DNA from: Escherichia sp. E4742
GTDB lineage: Bacteria > Pseudomonadota > Gammaproteobacteria > Enterobacterales > Enterobacteriaceae
Direction: 5' to 3'
DNA length: 64,000 nt
NCBI RefSeq assembly: GCF_005843885.1
Contig: NZ_CP040443.1
Location: 4,960,001 to 5,024,000 of the forward strand
The notes below the pieces were generated by a model, which worked only from the letters and a program-made list of their open reading frames with translations, did not search any database and was not told where the DNA came from. Below are positions 18,873 to 28,220 of the stretch, one piece after another (position 1 is the first letter of the stretch; each line of letters starts with the position of its first letter). The position numbers were made by a program, and so were the translations under genes.

Positions 18873-19973
18873 TCACTGTTTTTCGGTAATGTCTTTGGCG
18901 TTGTACTGGAAGTACCGCGTCAAAATGTCCAGTTCGTTTTCGCTCATGCTGGTTCGCGCCCCCATTCCTTTGGCGATGGAGGGCCAGGCATTGACGGTGT
19001 AATGGTCAGCGGCAATAGGCGCATGGCAGCCAGCACAATAGGTGTCATCGAGTTTTTCAGCGTATTGCCATAACGGTTTACGATCCGCTAATACGGGATC
19101 GATTAGCGCCCCTTGTAATGAAGCCTGACGCCATTGATTACCGTATTCGTCAGCCTGCCATTCCCCGTTTACCGTTAGCGCCTTGATACCTTCATCACTT
19201 AATGTGGCTAGCGCCAGACGTTGACCTGCCGCCAGGTAGAGCGTGTTTTCACTGCCCTGCATTTGATACCCCTGCAACAGAACGATCGGCTGTTTACCAC
19301 TGGCATCAACGACGGTGAGATCGGTACCAGGATTCACAGCGGCCAGTTCGCCTATGCGGGAAGCTTTGAAAGGATAAATATGTGCGCCATTGGTCACAGA
19401 AGTGGCAGCCTGACTTTCCAGTTCATGCGCCGCGTTGTCATCCATTTTTATTTCTGGCGGGAAATGGGCAATTCCTTTATGACAATCAATACACGTTTCA
19501 CCGTCCTTTTGCGCTTTGGTATGCATTTTCTGCGCAGATTCACTTTGCGAGGCAATATCCATCGCATCAAAAGAATGGCAACTACGGCACGTTGCAGAAT
19601 CCGATGATTTTAATTCTTTCCATACTGTTTCGGCCATTTCCTGACGATGCGCTTCGAACTTATCGTCGCTGTCTATTTTGCCGCTAACAAATTCATGATA
19701 AATATCTTTAGATGCTTTTAATTTAGCAAATAAATAATCCATCCCTGACTTTGGAATATGGCAATCGGCACATTCCGCACGTATACCTTTCTGGTTCGAA
19801 AAGTGGGCAGTTCCCTGATATTCCTCAAAAGGTTTACTCATCGAGTGGCAGGAAAGACAAAATGCTGTATCCGACGTTTTATGTAAGGCTTTTTGCGCAA
19901 GCAATAACCCACCGCCACCAACCACAACCGCTATCAGCAGAAAAAATAACCCAATGCGTTTTTTCCCTCGCAT
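18873..19973 (-). CDS. torY: Pentaheme c-type cytochrome TorY
   Basis: TorY passes electrons from the menaquinol pool to TorZ in the periplasm. The 366-residue protein has a single N-terminal membrane anchor (about 8-27) in the NapC/NirT style. It carries five CxxCH heme sites: CLSCH, CADCH, CRSCH and CIDCH in the N-terminal half, and CAGCH in the C-terminal extension typical of TorC/TorY. It is the first gene of torYZ. The preceding 300 bp are AT-rich and hold the promoter. Confidence 0.97.
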   Translation of the reverse strand: MRGKKRIGLFFLLIAVVVGGGGLLLAQKALHKTSDTAFCLSCHSMSKPFEEYQGTAHFSNQKGIRAECADCHIPKSGMDYLFAKLKASKDIYHEFVSGKIDSDDKFEAHRQEMAETVWKELKSSDSATCRSCHSFDAMDIASQSESAQKMHTKAQKDGETCIDCHKGIAHFPPEIKMDDNAAHELESQAATSVTNGAHIYPFKASRIGELAAVNPGTDLTVVDASGKQPIVLLQGYQMQGSENTLYLAAGQRLALATLSDEGIKALTVNGEWQADEYGNQWRQASLQGALIDPVLADRKPLWQYAEKLDDTYCAGCHAPIAADHYTVNAWPSIAKGMGARTSMSENELDILTRYFQYNAKDITEKQ

Positions 19974-20281
19974 AGATTCCTCTAATTAAATTCCAGGATA
20001 CCGAAATCATTGTATAAATAAATATACAGCGAATTGACTACTTGCTTAATTCGGCACAACACTGCCTGAAATAATCGATAAAGAATATGATTTATTACAA
20101 TGTAATCATTAATTGCGAAAGAATAACCCAGTCATTATTTATAATATATATTTGTCAGTTTTAGTAATTTAAATCACATAATTAATGTGAATATATAAAA
20201 CATTTTAAGCACAACGCTATGCGCACTGTCATCCGTTCTACACATCACGGCAATCGTTCGTTTTTTATACTATCCGGAAAT
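19974..20281. other. torY upstream region
   Basis: About 310 bp of AT-rich DNA lie between torY and the cutC/MicL terminator. It must hold the torYZ promoter. Apart from runs of A/T I recognise no clear operator, and no ORF of note. Confidence 0.4.
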
Positions 20282-20314
20282 AAAAAAAGGCCCCTGTTGA
20301 AATTGCAGGGGCCT
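20282..20314 (-). terminator. Terminator of cutC and MicL
   Basis: On the minus strand AGGCCCCTG ... CAGGGGCCT forms a perfect 9-bp stem with a 10-base loop and ends in seven T. It gives the 3' end of both the cutC mRNA and the MicL sRNA. Confidence 0.92.
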
Positions 20315-20589
20315 GGTACGAGCAAGCATCATATTGGGCGACATGATGCAACGGTAAAAATCATTTGGCCTGATGGCGTTCAATGATTCCTTTCATTTCA
20401 GCAACCGCCGCCCCGTCTACGACATAACGCGAATACTCGTCCGCGCGTGCATCTGATGACATGGACAATCCTTGATTACGATAACGCATCGGTGAGGCTT
20501 GCCACGCTCCCGCGGAGCTATGGACTTCCAGCACTCCGGCATCGAGGAAGTGGTGCAGGTTTTCTGCACGAACTCCTGCTCCGGCCATG
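20282..20589 (-). ncRNA. micL: sRNA MicL (with processed MicL-S)
   Basis: MicL is a sigmaE-dependent Hfq-binding sRNA known from K-12 that starts inside cutC and represses lpp mRNA. Here the sigmaE-like promoter inside cutC and the strong terminator after it are 308 nt apart (start to end), the length I recall for MicL. The mature MicL-S would be about the last 80 nt, which lies almost wholly downstream of the cutC stop. Identification is by position, promoter and length. Confidence 0.75.
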
Positions 20590-21107
20590 ATGATTGGAGT
20601 ATCACCATAGGCAATAAGTTCCATAATTTTTGATAAACCTTGCAGAGCGTCTGATTTTTGCCCGGAAGTCAGTACCCGGGCAATGCCCAATTGTGCAAGA
20701 TTATTAAGTGTATTTAATGGGTTAGCACACATATCGAAGGCACGATGAAAAGTAACGGCCAACGGACCGGCAGCAGACATTATTTTTTCCATTCGTGGCA
20801 TATCGACATTACCGTCAACATCGAGAACGCCCGTCACCAGTCCCGGCAAGCCTAATTCGCGGACAGTACGAACATCCTCAAGAATGGCGGCAAACTCGCC
20901 GTCGCTGTAGCAAAAATCACCACCGCGCGGGCGGATGATCGGATATACGGGAATCGTTATCTGCTGACGCACGGATTTAAGCACGCCCAGCGACGGCGTT
21001 AAGCCCCCTTCTTTCGGAGCCGCACACAATTCAATTCTGTCAGCGCCATTTTGCTGCGCCGTTAGTGCGCATTCCATGCTGTAACAGCAAATTTCCAGTA
21101 ATGCCAT
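20361..21107 (-). CDS. cutC: CutC family protein
   Basis: CutC is a 248-residue TIM-barrel protein once linked to copper tolerance. In E. coli much of the old copper phenotype has been assigned to loss of the MicL sRNA encoded in its 3' region. The sequence is intact, starting MALLEICCYSMECAL with Cys7/Cys8 near the N terminus and ending IIERHQAK. It is 13 bp downstream of yecM on the same strand. Confidence 0.95.
   Translation of the reverse strand: MALLEICCYSMECALTAQQNGADRIELCAAPKEGGLTPSLGVLKSVRQQITIPVYPIIRPRGGDFCYSDGEFAAILEDVRTVRELGLPGLVTGVLDVDGNVDMPRMEKIMSAAGPLAVTFHRAFDMCANPLNTLNNLAQLGIARVLTSGQKSDALQGLSKIMELIAYGDTPIIMAGAGVRAENLHHFLDAGVLEVHSSAGAWQASPMRYRNQGLSMSSDARADEYSRYVVDGAAVAEMKGIIERHQAK
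20594..20622 (-). promoter_or_regulatory. SigmaE promoter of MicL inside cutC
   Basis: On the minus strand GGAACTT (20616-20622) matches the sigmaE -35 consensus. After 17 bp, TCCAA (20594-20598) stands in for the -10. The predicted start is about 5-7 nt further, near 20589. Confidence 0.75.
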
Positions 21108-21120
21108 TTTTGCTCCTTAA

Positions 21121-21687
21121 TTACGCCGACTGCTCGCTGGCCACGATCTCTTCAATGGACCATGGATGAAATTTAATCGTCGTTTTGCCATCGGTGACCG
21201 CCAGCGTCGGATTCGGTAATCGCTCATGTTCACCTTTTGGCGAACTGGTTTTAACTGAGATCCCTGGCAGGCTGAGTCCTTCATCAGAAAGCAACGCCAG
21301 CGCACGGGCATTCAGCGTTTCTGGCTCGCCCGGCAGAACGATTTCAATATGTTCCCAACCTTCGTGCGGGTAACGTTTTTCCCCGGGCCACGGTAGCTCC
21401 ACAATGGAAAACTGCCAGTGAGCAACCTGTACCGGTTCATGCAATTTAAACAGACAAATCGGCCTGCCATTGATCATATTTTCTGACAGGAGTTCGCCGC
21501 ACTGTTCAAACCCTCGACGCCAGCGTTCAGCGGTGGCGTTTTGATGGCAACGCAAAGAAATGTGATCGGCAGTCAGCGGAGTGATATCCAGCCCCAGACG
21601 GCGGGAAAGCTCATCTAATGCGTGGGTAAATCGCGGTAAATCCGATGCAATATCCTGCAACTCGTCGACAGATTGCCAGTTCGCCAT
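21121..21687 (-). CDS. yecM: YecM, VOC-fold metal-binding-like protein
   Basis: YecM is a 188-residue cytosolic protein with a glyoxalase/VOC-like fold, resembling isomerases and oxygenases; its reaction is unknown. Possible metal ligands are His in ADHISLRCHQN and in WEHIEIVLP. The ATG at 21687 (MANWQS) is preferred over the ATG two codons earlier. It is followed closely by cutC. Confidence 0.92.
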   Translation of the reverse strand: MANWQSVDELQDIASDLPRFTHALDELSRRLGLDITPLTADHISLRCHQNATAERWRRGFEQCGELLSENMINGRPICLFKLHEPVQVAHWQFSIVELPWPGEKRYPHEGWEHIEIVLPGEPETLNARALALLSDEGLSLPGISVKTSSPKGEHERLPNPTLAVTDGKTTIKFHPWSIEEIVASEQSA

Positions 21688-21902
21688 AATCACTCTTCGT
21701 CTTTCAGTAAAAGCGTTAATTTACCCTGTTGCCCTTCCCCAACCAACCGCTGATTTCGTGCAGTACCCGATGCAATAGTGAAAACGGCAATGCACCGCGC
21801 GCACGTTGCTGACGAAAACAGCCATTTGCAGTATACTCCCGCCCTAATTTCTTTAACTGGTGCGGGCAATTTTTGCTCGCTTCATCAATGTAAGGTATTC
21901 CG

Positions 21903-23636
21903 GTGAATATTCAGGCTCTTCTCTCAGAAAAAGTCCGTCAGGCCATGATTGCGGCAGGCGCGCCTGCGGATTGCGAACCGCAGGTTCGTCAGTCAGCAAA
22001 AGTTCAGTTCGGCGACTATCAGGCTAACGGCATGATGGCAGTTGCTAAAAAACTGGGTATGGCACCGCGACAATTAGCAGAGCAGGTGCTGACTCATCTG
22101 GATCTTAACGGTATCGCCAGCAAAGTTGAGATCGCCGGTCCAGGCTTTATCAACATTTTCCTTGATCCGGCATTCCTGGCTGAACATGTTCAGCAGGCGC
22201 TGGCGTCAGATCGTCTCGGTGTTGCTACGCCAGAAAAACAGACCATTGTGGTTGACTACTCCGCACCGAACGTGGCGAAAGAGATGCACGTCGGTCACCT
22301 GCGCTCTACCATTATTGGTGACGCGGCAGTGCGTACTCTGGAGTTCCTCGGTCACAAAGTGATTCGCGCGAACCACGTCGGCGACTGGGGTACTCAGTTC
22401 GGTATGCTAATTGCGTGGCTGGAAAAACAGCAGCAGGAAAACGCCGGTGAAATGGAACTGGCTGACCTTGAAGGTTTCTACCGCGATGCGAAAAAGCATT
22501 ACGATGAAGATGAAGAGTTCGCCGAGCGCGCACGTAACTACGTGGTAAAACTGCAAAGCGGTGATGAATACTTCCGCGAGATGTGGCGCAAACTGGTCGA
22601 CATCACCATGACGCAGAACCAGATCACCTACGATCGTCTGAACGTGACGCTGACCCGCGATGACGTGATGGGCGAAAGCCTCTACAACCCGATGCTGCCG
22701 GGTATCGTAGCGGACCTGAAAGCCAAAGGGCTGGCAGTAGAAAGCGAAGGCGCAACCGTCGTATTCCTTGATGAGTTCAAAAACAAGGAAGGCGAACCGA
22801 TGGGCGTGATCATTCAGAAGAAAGATGGCGGCTATCTCTACACCACTACTGATATCGCCTGTGCGAAATATCGTTATGAAACACTGCATGCCGATCGCGT
22901 GCTGTATTACATCGACTCCCGCCAGCATCAACACCTGATGCAGGCATGGGCGATCGTCCGTAAAGCAGGCTATGTGCCGGAATCCGTACCGCTGGAACAC
23001 CACATGTTCGGCATGATGCTGGGCAAAGACGGCAAACCGTTCAAAACCCGCGCGGGCGGTACGGTGAAACTGGCCGATCTGCTGGATGAAGCACTGGAAC
23101 GTGCACGTCGTCTGGTGGCAGAGAAGAACCCGGACATGCCAGCCGACGAGCTGGAAAAACTGGCTAATGCAGTGGGTATAGGCGCGGTGAAATATGCGGA
23201 TCTATCCAAAAACCGCACCACCGACTACATCTTCGACTGGGACAACATGCTGGCGTTTGAGGGTAATACCGCGCCGTACATGCAGTATGCCTACACCCGT
23301 GTGTTATCCGTGTTCCGTAAAGCGGACATTAACGAAGATCAACTGGCTGCAGCGCCGGTAATCATCCGTGAAGATCGTGAAGCGCAACTGGCTGCTCGTC
23401 TGCTGCAGTTTGAAGAAACCCTCACCGTGGTTGCCCGTGAAGGCACGCCGCACGTGATGTGTGCTTACCTGTACGATCTGGCTGGTCTGTTCTCTGGGTT
23501 CTACGAGCACTGCCCGATCCTCAGCGCAGAAAACGAAGAAGTGCGTAACAGCCGTCTGAAACTGGCACAACTGACGGCGAAGACGCTGAAGCTGGGTCTG
23601 GATACGCTGGGTATTGAGACTGTAGAGCGTATGTAA
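21903..23636 (+). CDS. argS: Arginyl-tRNA synthetase ArgS
   Basis: ArgS charges tRNA-Arg, and needs the tRNA for amino acid activation. The 577-residue class I enzyme has the N-terminal Add-1 domain (about 1-110), the HIGH variant HVGHLRS (about 130) and the DALR anticodon-binding domain at the C terminus. As in E. coli ArgRS there is no canonical KMSK. Translation starts at GTG 21903, preceded by an AAGG ribosome site. A strong terminator follows. Confidence 0.98.
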   Translation: MNIQALLSEKVRQAMIAAGAPADCEPQVRQSAKVQFGDYQANGMMAVAKKLGMAPRQLAEQVLTHLDLNGIASKVEIAGPGFINIFLDPAFLAEHVQQALASDRLGVATPEKQTIVVDYSAPNVAKEMHVGHLRSTIIGDAAVRTLEFLGHKVIRANHVGDWGTQFGMLIAWLEKQQQENAGEMELADLEGFYRDAKKHYDEDEEFAERARNYVVKLQSGDEYFREMWRKLVDITMTQNQITYDRLNVTLTRDDVMGESLYNPMLPGIVADLKAKGLAVESEGATVVFLDEFKNKEGEPMGVIIQKKDGGYLYTTTDIACAKYRYETLHADRVLYYIDSRQHQHLMQAWAIVRKAGYVPESVPLEHHMFGMMLGKDGKPFKTRAGGTVKLADLLDEALERARRLVAEKNPDMPADELEKLANAVGIGAVKYADLSKNRTTDYIFDWDNMLAFEGNTAPYMQYAYTRVLSVFRKADINEDQLAAAPVIIREDREAQLAARLLQFEETLTVVAREGTPHVMCAYLYDLAGLFSGFYEHCPILSAENEEVRNSRLKLAQLTAKTLKLGLDTLGIETVERM

Positions 23637-23655
23637 TCGATTTATCGTGAGAGTG

Positions 23656-23689
23656 AAGCCTGATCAGGAGCACCTGATCAGGCTTTTTT
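23656..23689 (+). terminator. Intrinsic terminator of argS
   Basis: AGCCTGATCAGG ... CCTGATCAGGCT forms a 12-bp stem with a 4-base loop, followed by a T-run, 20 bp after the argS stop. Confidence 0.92.
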
Positions 23690-23812
23690 ATTGCCATCTA
23701 AATGTATTCTGAAAATGAACATGCCATTGTTTTCTCGCTGTTGAGTAAGAGGTCAGAAGCGTAATATCCAGCCCCAGGAAAACGATAACGGTTGAATTTA
23801 AGGAATACGGCA

Positions 23813-24301
23813 GTGTTTAAATTTCTTGTATTAACATTGGGCATTATCTCTTGCCAGGCTTACGCAGAAGATACAGTTATAGTAAACGACCATGACATTT
23901 CACCCATAAAAGATTGTTGGCAAAAAAATTCAGATGATGATACTGCCATTAACGTGGTCAAATCATGCCTGCGACAAGAATACAATCTCGTCGATGCGCA
24001 ATTAAATAAAGCCTATGGTGAAGTTTATCGTTATATAGAACAAGTGCCACGCACAGGTGCAAAAAAACCTGATACCGAACAACTTAACTTGCTTAAAAAA
24101 TCACAGCGAGCGTGGCTGGACTTTCGGGACAAAGAATGTGAATTAATTCTTTCCAATGAGGACGTTCAGGATTTAAGCAACCCTTATTCTGAATCAGAAT
24201 GGCTATCATGTATGATCATTCAGACCAACACGCGAACTCGTCAGTTGCAGCTATACCGTAATTCTGAAGATTTTTATCCAAGCCCTTTAACAAGAGGATA
24301 A
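23813..24301 (+). CDS. yecT: YecT, LprI-family periplasmic protein
   Basis: This 162-residue exported protein has a signal peptide (about 1-17, cleaved near QAYA) and a DUF1311/LprI-type domain with the SQRAWLDFRDKECEL core found in lysozyme-inhibitor-like proteins. The function in E. coli is not established. I prefer the GTG at 23813, which has AAGGA nine bases upstream and leaves a proper signal peptide; the TTG at 23792 would add seven polar residues. Confidence 0.85.
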   Translation: MFKFLVLTLGIISCQAYAEDTVIVNDHDISPIKDCWQKNSDDDTAINVVKSCLRQEYNLVDAQLNKAYGEVYRYIEQVPRTGAKKPDTEQLNLLKKSQRAWLDFRDKECELILSNEDVQDLSNPYSESEWLSCMIIQTNTRTRQLQLYRNSEDFYPSPLTRG

Positions 24302-24407
24302 TTCACATATTGCTGGCATGTTTTGTTGCAAGCTATTCCTGATAAATCATTGCAACAAAACATGAAGCCGTTTAACCGTATTATTAAGTATGTACCTTAT
24401 TTATACG

Positions 24408-24800
24408 TCAGCGATAATTCACAATCACTTCATTACGTTGTACTTTCAGCGGCGGAATTAACCGCCCACCGCCAGGCACTTCCCAGATAAATCGCAACGG
24501 TTCTGCCGCCGGTATACCGGAAAAGGCCACTGTGGTTCCGCTCTGCCCCTCTAATTCGGCACAATGAGATTGTGAGCATAAACGTACCCGTAGTCCCGCG
24601 GGGGTCGGACCGATAAGCTGATAACGCCACGCCACCAGCGTCATCAATCCTGAAGCAGGTTGTCGCGAAGAAAGAGGTGCTGACGACATCGATTCACCAC
24701 GGTGATTCAGCGTCACGCCCGCGCTGCTTGCCTGCCACATCCCCTCCCCGGCGGCTTGCGCCAGCAGCGGAAACAATAATATTGCTAATAAGGTTCTCAT
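24408..24800 (-). CDS. flhE: Flagellar protein FlhE
   Basis: FlhE is a periplasmic flagellar accessory protein; in enteric bacteria it has been linked to proton leakage through the export gate and to swarming. The 130-residue precursor has a signal peptide ending near QAA. It overlaps the flhA stop by 1 nt (ATGATG at the junction), using the second ATG, and is the last gene of flhBAE. Confidence 0.93.
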   Translation of the reverse strand: MRTLLAILLFPLLAQAAGEGMWQASSAGVTLNHRGESMSSAPLSSRQPASGLMTLVAWRYQLIGPTPAGLRVRLCSQSHCAELEGQSGTTVAFSGIPAAEPLRFIWEVPGGGRLIPPLKVQRNEVIVNYR

Positions 24801-26878
24801 CATTTACCGCCAATTGTCGCCGTCATGCGGATATGTCGGTTATCAGATAGTTCCAGATTCGACAGCACCACTAACTGCGGCAAGCTGCGGCGCAGGAAGC
24901 GAGACAATAATGGTCGCAGCGCGTGGTTCACCAACAAAACTGGCGGCGCCCCCAACATCTCCTGACGGGAAAGCGCTTCCTGAGTTTGCGCCAGTAAACG
25001 ATCCGCCAGCCCTGGCTCCAGTCCGCCCCCGCCCTGCAACGCCTGTAGTAACAAACGTTCCAGCGGTGTATCGAGGCCAATAACATGGACTTCATCTTTG
25101 CCAGGAAACCACTGCTGGGTAATCGCCCGTCCCAACGCCACGCGCATGACGGCGGTTAATTCATGTGGATCGCTTTGGATGGGCGCATGCTCCGCCAGCG
25201 TTTCGAGAATGGTGCGCATATCGCGAATCGGCACTTTTTCATCGAGCAGACTTTGCAGCACTTTATGTAGCGTGGTGAGCGTGACGACGCCAGGAACGAG
25301 ATCTTCCGTCAGCTTTGGCATCTCCTGGGCGACGCGATCCAGCAGTTGTTGCGCCTCCTGGCGACCAAACAACTCTGCGGCATGCTGGCTAATGAGATGG
25401 TTAAGATGCGTTGCCACCACTGTGCTGGCCTCAACCACGGTGTACCCCTGAATCTGCGCCTGTTCTTTTAGCGCACTTTCGATCCAGATAGCGTTCAGAC
25501 CAAAAGCCGGATCGACGGTCGCTTCACCAGGTAACGTCCCGGCAGCGGTACCAGGGTTAATTGCCAGCCAGCGCCCCGGATAAGCATCGCCACTACCAAT
25601 CTCTACGCCTTTCATCAAAATACGATAACGTGCCGGTTGCAGATCCATATTGTCGCGAATGTGCACCACCGGCGGCAGGAAGCCCATTTCCTGAGCAAAT
25701 TTCTTACGAATACTACGAATACGGCCCAACAACTCGCCATCTTGTTGGAAATCAACCATCGGGATCAGTCGATAGCCCACTTCCATTCCCAAAGAATCTT
25801 CCAGTTGCACATCGTTCCACGTCGCTTCGACAACGGCATTATTCTCTGCCATTTTTACCGGTTTGGGTTCGGCAGGCGCTTTTTGTTCGCGTCCGCGTAT
25901 CCACCAGGCCAGCCCGAGCAATCCGGCAGTGAACAGCAAAAATACCAGGTTCGGCATTCCAGGCACCAGGCCGAGTAAACCGAGCACGGCGGCGCTTAAC
26001 AACATAACGCTTGGGTTACTGAAAAGCTGATTCACCATCTGCTCGCCAACATCCTGATCGGTGCTGACACGCGTAACGATGACCCCGGCGGCAGTAGAAA
26101 TCACCAGCGCCGGGATTTGTGCCACCAGACCGTCGCCAATGGTCAATAGCGTATAACTTTCCGCCGCGTGTCCCATGCTCATGCCATGTTGCAGCACACC
26201 GACCAGCAATCCGCCGACAACGTTAATGACCATGATGAGGATCCCGGCGATGGCATCACCACGAACAAATTTACTTGCCCCGTCCATTGAGCCGTAAAAG
26301 TCGGCTTCCTGAGTCACTTCGGAGCGGCGTTTTTTCGCCTCATCTTCACCAATCAATCCGGCGTTCAGGTCAGCGTCAATCGCCATCTGCTTACCCGGCA
26401 TACCATCGAGAACAAAGCGCGCGCCCACTTCCGCGATACGCCCGGCACCTTTGGTAATGACCATAAAGTTGATGATCACAAGAATGACGAATACCACGAT
26501 ACCGATAGCGAAATTGCCACCAACGAGGAAGTGACCGAACGCTTCGACCACCTTCCCTGCCGCCGCCGCGCCCGTATGGCCTTCCATCAAAATGATACGG
26601 GTTGAAGCCACGTTAAGTGCCAGACGCAACAGCGTGGTGAACAGTAAGATTGTCGGAAAGGCGGCAAACTCGAGCGTACGCTGGGTAAACATCGCCACCA
26701 GCAACACCATAATCGACAACGCGATATTAAAGGTAAACAGCAGGTCGAGAATGAATGCAGGCAATGGCAGCACCATCATCGACAAAATCAGCAAGATCAA
26801 AATCGGTCCTGCAAGGATCTGCCATTGTGTCGATTTCAGGTTTGCAGGCAGGCGCAGCATCGCGGCCAGATTACTCAT
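24800..26878 (-). CDS. flhA: Flagellar export gate protein FlhA
   Basis: FlhA forms the nonameric ring of the flagellar type III export gate and couples proton flow to substrate export. The 692-residue protein has about eight membrane segments in the first 330 residues, including the conserved FHIPEP-like cytoplasmic loop (GAGRIAEVGARFVLDGMPG). A large cytosolic domain follows that docks chaperone-substrate complexes. The ATG at 26878 overlaps the end of flhB by 8 bp. Confidence 0.97.
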   Translation of the reverse strand: MSNLAAMLRLPANLKSTQWQILAGPILILLILSMMVLPLPAFILDLLFTFNIALSIMVLLVAMFTQRTLEFAAFPTILLFTTLLRLALNVASTRIILMEGHTGAAAAGKVVEAFGHFLVGGNFAIGIVVFVILVIINFMVITKGAGRIAEVGARFVLDGMPGKQMAIDADLNAGLIGEDEAKKRRSEVTQEADFYGSMDGASKFVRGDAIAGILIMVINVVGGLLVGVLQHGMSMGHAAESYTLLTIGDGLVAQIPALVISTAAGVIVTRVSTDQDVGEQMVNQLFSNPSVMLLSAAVLGLLGLVPGMPNLVFLLFTAGLLGLAWWIRGREQKAPAEPKPVKMAENNAVVEATWNDVQLEDSLGMEVGYRLIPMVDFQQDGELLGRIRSIRKKFAQEMGFLPPVVHIRDNMDLQPARYRILMKGVEIGSGDAYPGRWLAINPGTAAGTLPGEATVDPAFGLNAIWIESALKEQAQIQGYTVVEASTVVATHLNHLISQHAAELFGRQEAQQLLDRVAQEMPKLTEDLVPGVVTLTTLHKVLQSLLDEKVPIRDMRTILETLAEHAPIQSDPHELTAVMRVALGRAITQQWFPGKDEVHVIGLDTPLERLLLQALQGGGGLEPGLADRLLAQTQEALSRQEMLGAPPVLLVNHALRPLLSRFLRRSLPQLVVLSNLELSDNRHIRMTATIGGK

Positions 26879-28019
26879 GGGTCGGTTTCTCGTTAATAAA
26901 ATCCAGGGCTTCCGGCACCGGAAGATGAGTTGGTTGTACAGGGCGCTGTCCACCAGCCAGACGCCAACGTTTCAGTTGCCAGACCCAGGCCAGCACTTCC
27001 GCCACGGCGGCATACAGTTGACCAGGTATTTGTTGACCGATTTCAGCATGTCGATACAGCGCTCGCGCCAGCGGCGGCGCTTCAAGCGTCGGGACGTTAT
27101 TTTCAGCGCCAATTTCACGAATGCGCAGCGCGACCAGCCCTGCACCTTTAGCGACCACTTTAGGCGCACTCATTTTGTTTTCGTCGTACTGCAAAGCCAC
27201 TGAGTAGTGAGTTGGGTTATTGACGATAACGTCCGCTTTCGGCACATCGGCCATCATCCGCCGCCGCGCCGCAGCTCGCTGCATCTGACGGATTCGGCCT
27301 TTGACATGAGGGTCGCCTTCGCTTTGTTTGAACTCATCACGAATATCCTGCCGTGACATACGCAGCTTTTTCAGGTGGCTGAAGATTTGGAAAAAGACGT
27401 CAAATCCCACCATCGGAATGACACCAAGCACCACCAGCAGTGCGCATAGCCCTACCAGATCCATCGCATTACCCATGGCGGTAATCGGAGACTCGGCCAT
27501 TAAGCGCATCATCTGCGGCCAGTGGTGCCAGAGATAAAACCCCGTCACACTGCCGACCAGGATGGATTTCAGTATCGCTTTCAGCAACTCCGCACCGGTC
27601 TGTGCCGAAAACATCCGTTTAATGCCCGGTAACGGGTTGAGTTTGGAAAACTTCGGCTGCAAGGATTTGCCGCTAAATACCAGGCCACCCAGCATCACCG
27701 GCGAAACGAGCGCCACCAGCACCACGCCGCTAATCAGCGGCAGCAGCGCCAGCATGGCTTCTCTGATCAGCAGAATAATCTGCCCGAGGATCAGATTCGG
27801 ATCATTGATGATGCTGTGATCAAAATGCAATCCCGCGGAGAGCATGCCAGACAATCGACGAGCCAGCGACACACCGCCAAACCAGATAACACACACGCCC
27901 ACTAACAAAATCAGCAGCGACGTTAATTCACGGGAACGCGGGATTTGCCCCTCTTCCCGCGCTTTTTCAAGTCGGTGAGGTGTGGGGGCTTCTGTTTTGT
28001 CGTCGCTCTCGTCAGACAC
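26871..28019 (-). CDS. flhB: Flagellar export switch protein FlhB
   Basis: FlhB controls the switch of flagellar export from rod/hook to filament subunits. The 382-residue protein has four membrane segments (about 30-215) and a cytosolic domain with the self-cleaving NPTH site (N269-P270) in VNNPTHYSVAL. It is the first gene of flhBAE, a class 2 operon normally activated by FlhDC. Confidence 0.97.
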   Translation of the reverse strand: MSDESDDKTEAPTPHRLEKAREEGQIPRSRELTSLLILLVGVCVIWFGGVSLARRLSGMLSAGLHFDHSIINDPNLILGQIILLIREAMLALLPLISGVVLVALVSPVMLGGLVFSGKSLQPKFSKLNPLPGIKRMFSAQTGAELLKAILKSILVGSVTGFYLWHHWPQMMRLMAESPITAMGNAMDLVGLCALLVVLGVIPMVGFDVFFQIFSHLKKLRMSRQDIRDEFKQSEGDPHVKGRIRQMQRAAARRRMMADVPKADVIVNNPTHYSVALQYDENKMSAPKVVAKGAGLVALRIREIGAENNVPTLEAPPLARALYRHAEIGQQIPGQLYAAVAEVLAWVWQLKRWRLAGGQRPVQPTHLPVPEALDFINEKPTHE

Positions 28020-28148
28020 GTCGCCAATCCTGGAAAGAGTAATAAGCGTGAATGATGCCAGAGCGCAAAGCGTTCAATGGTTTGAGTAAGGGGTAAAAAA
28101 GGCGGGATTTAGGGCTTTTGCTGCCACACATCATGCATAGTGTGCGTT

Positions 28149-28213
28149 TGTCGGATGCGGCGTCATCGCGTTATCCGACCGCCTGATATGACGTGGTCAC
28201 GCCACATCAGGCA
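28149..28213. repeat. REP pair downstream of cheZ
   Basis: GTCGGATGCGG...TTATCCGAC (28150-28179) and CGCCTGATATGACG...CACATCAGGC (28180-28211) are two REP palindromes back to back, ending 8 bp before the cheZ stop. They sit at the 3' end of the tar-cheRBYZ transcript, where REPs often protect mRNA. Confidence 0.85.
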
Positions 28214-28220
28214 ATACAAA

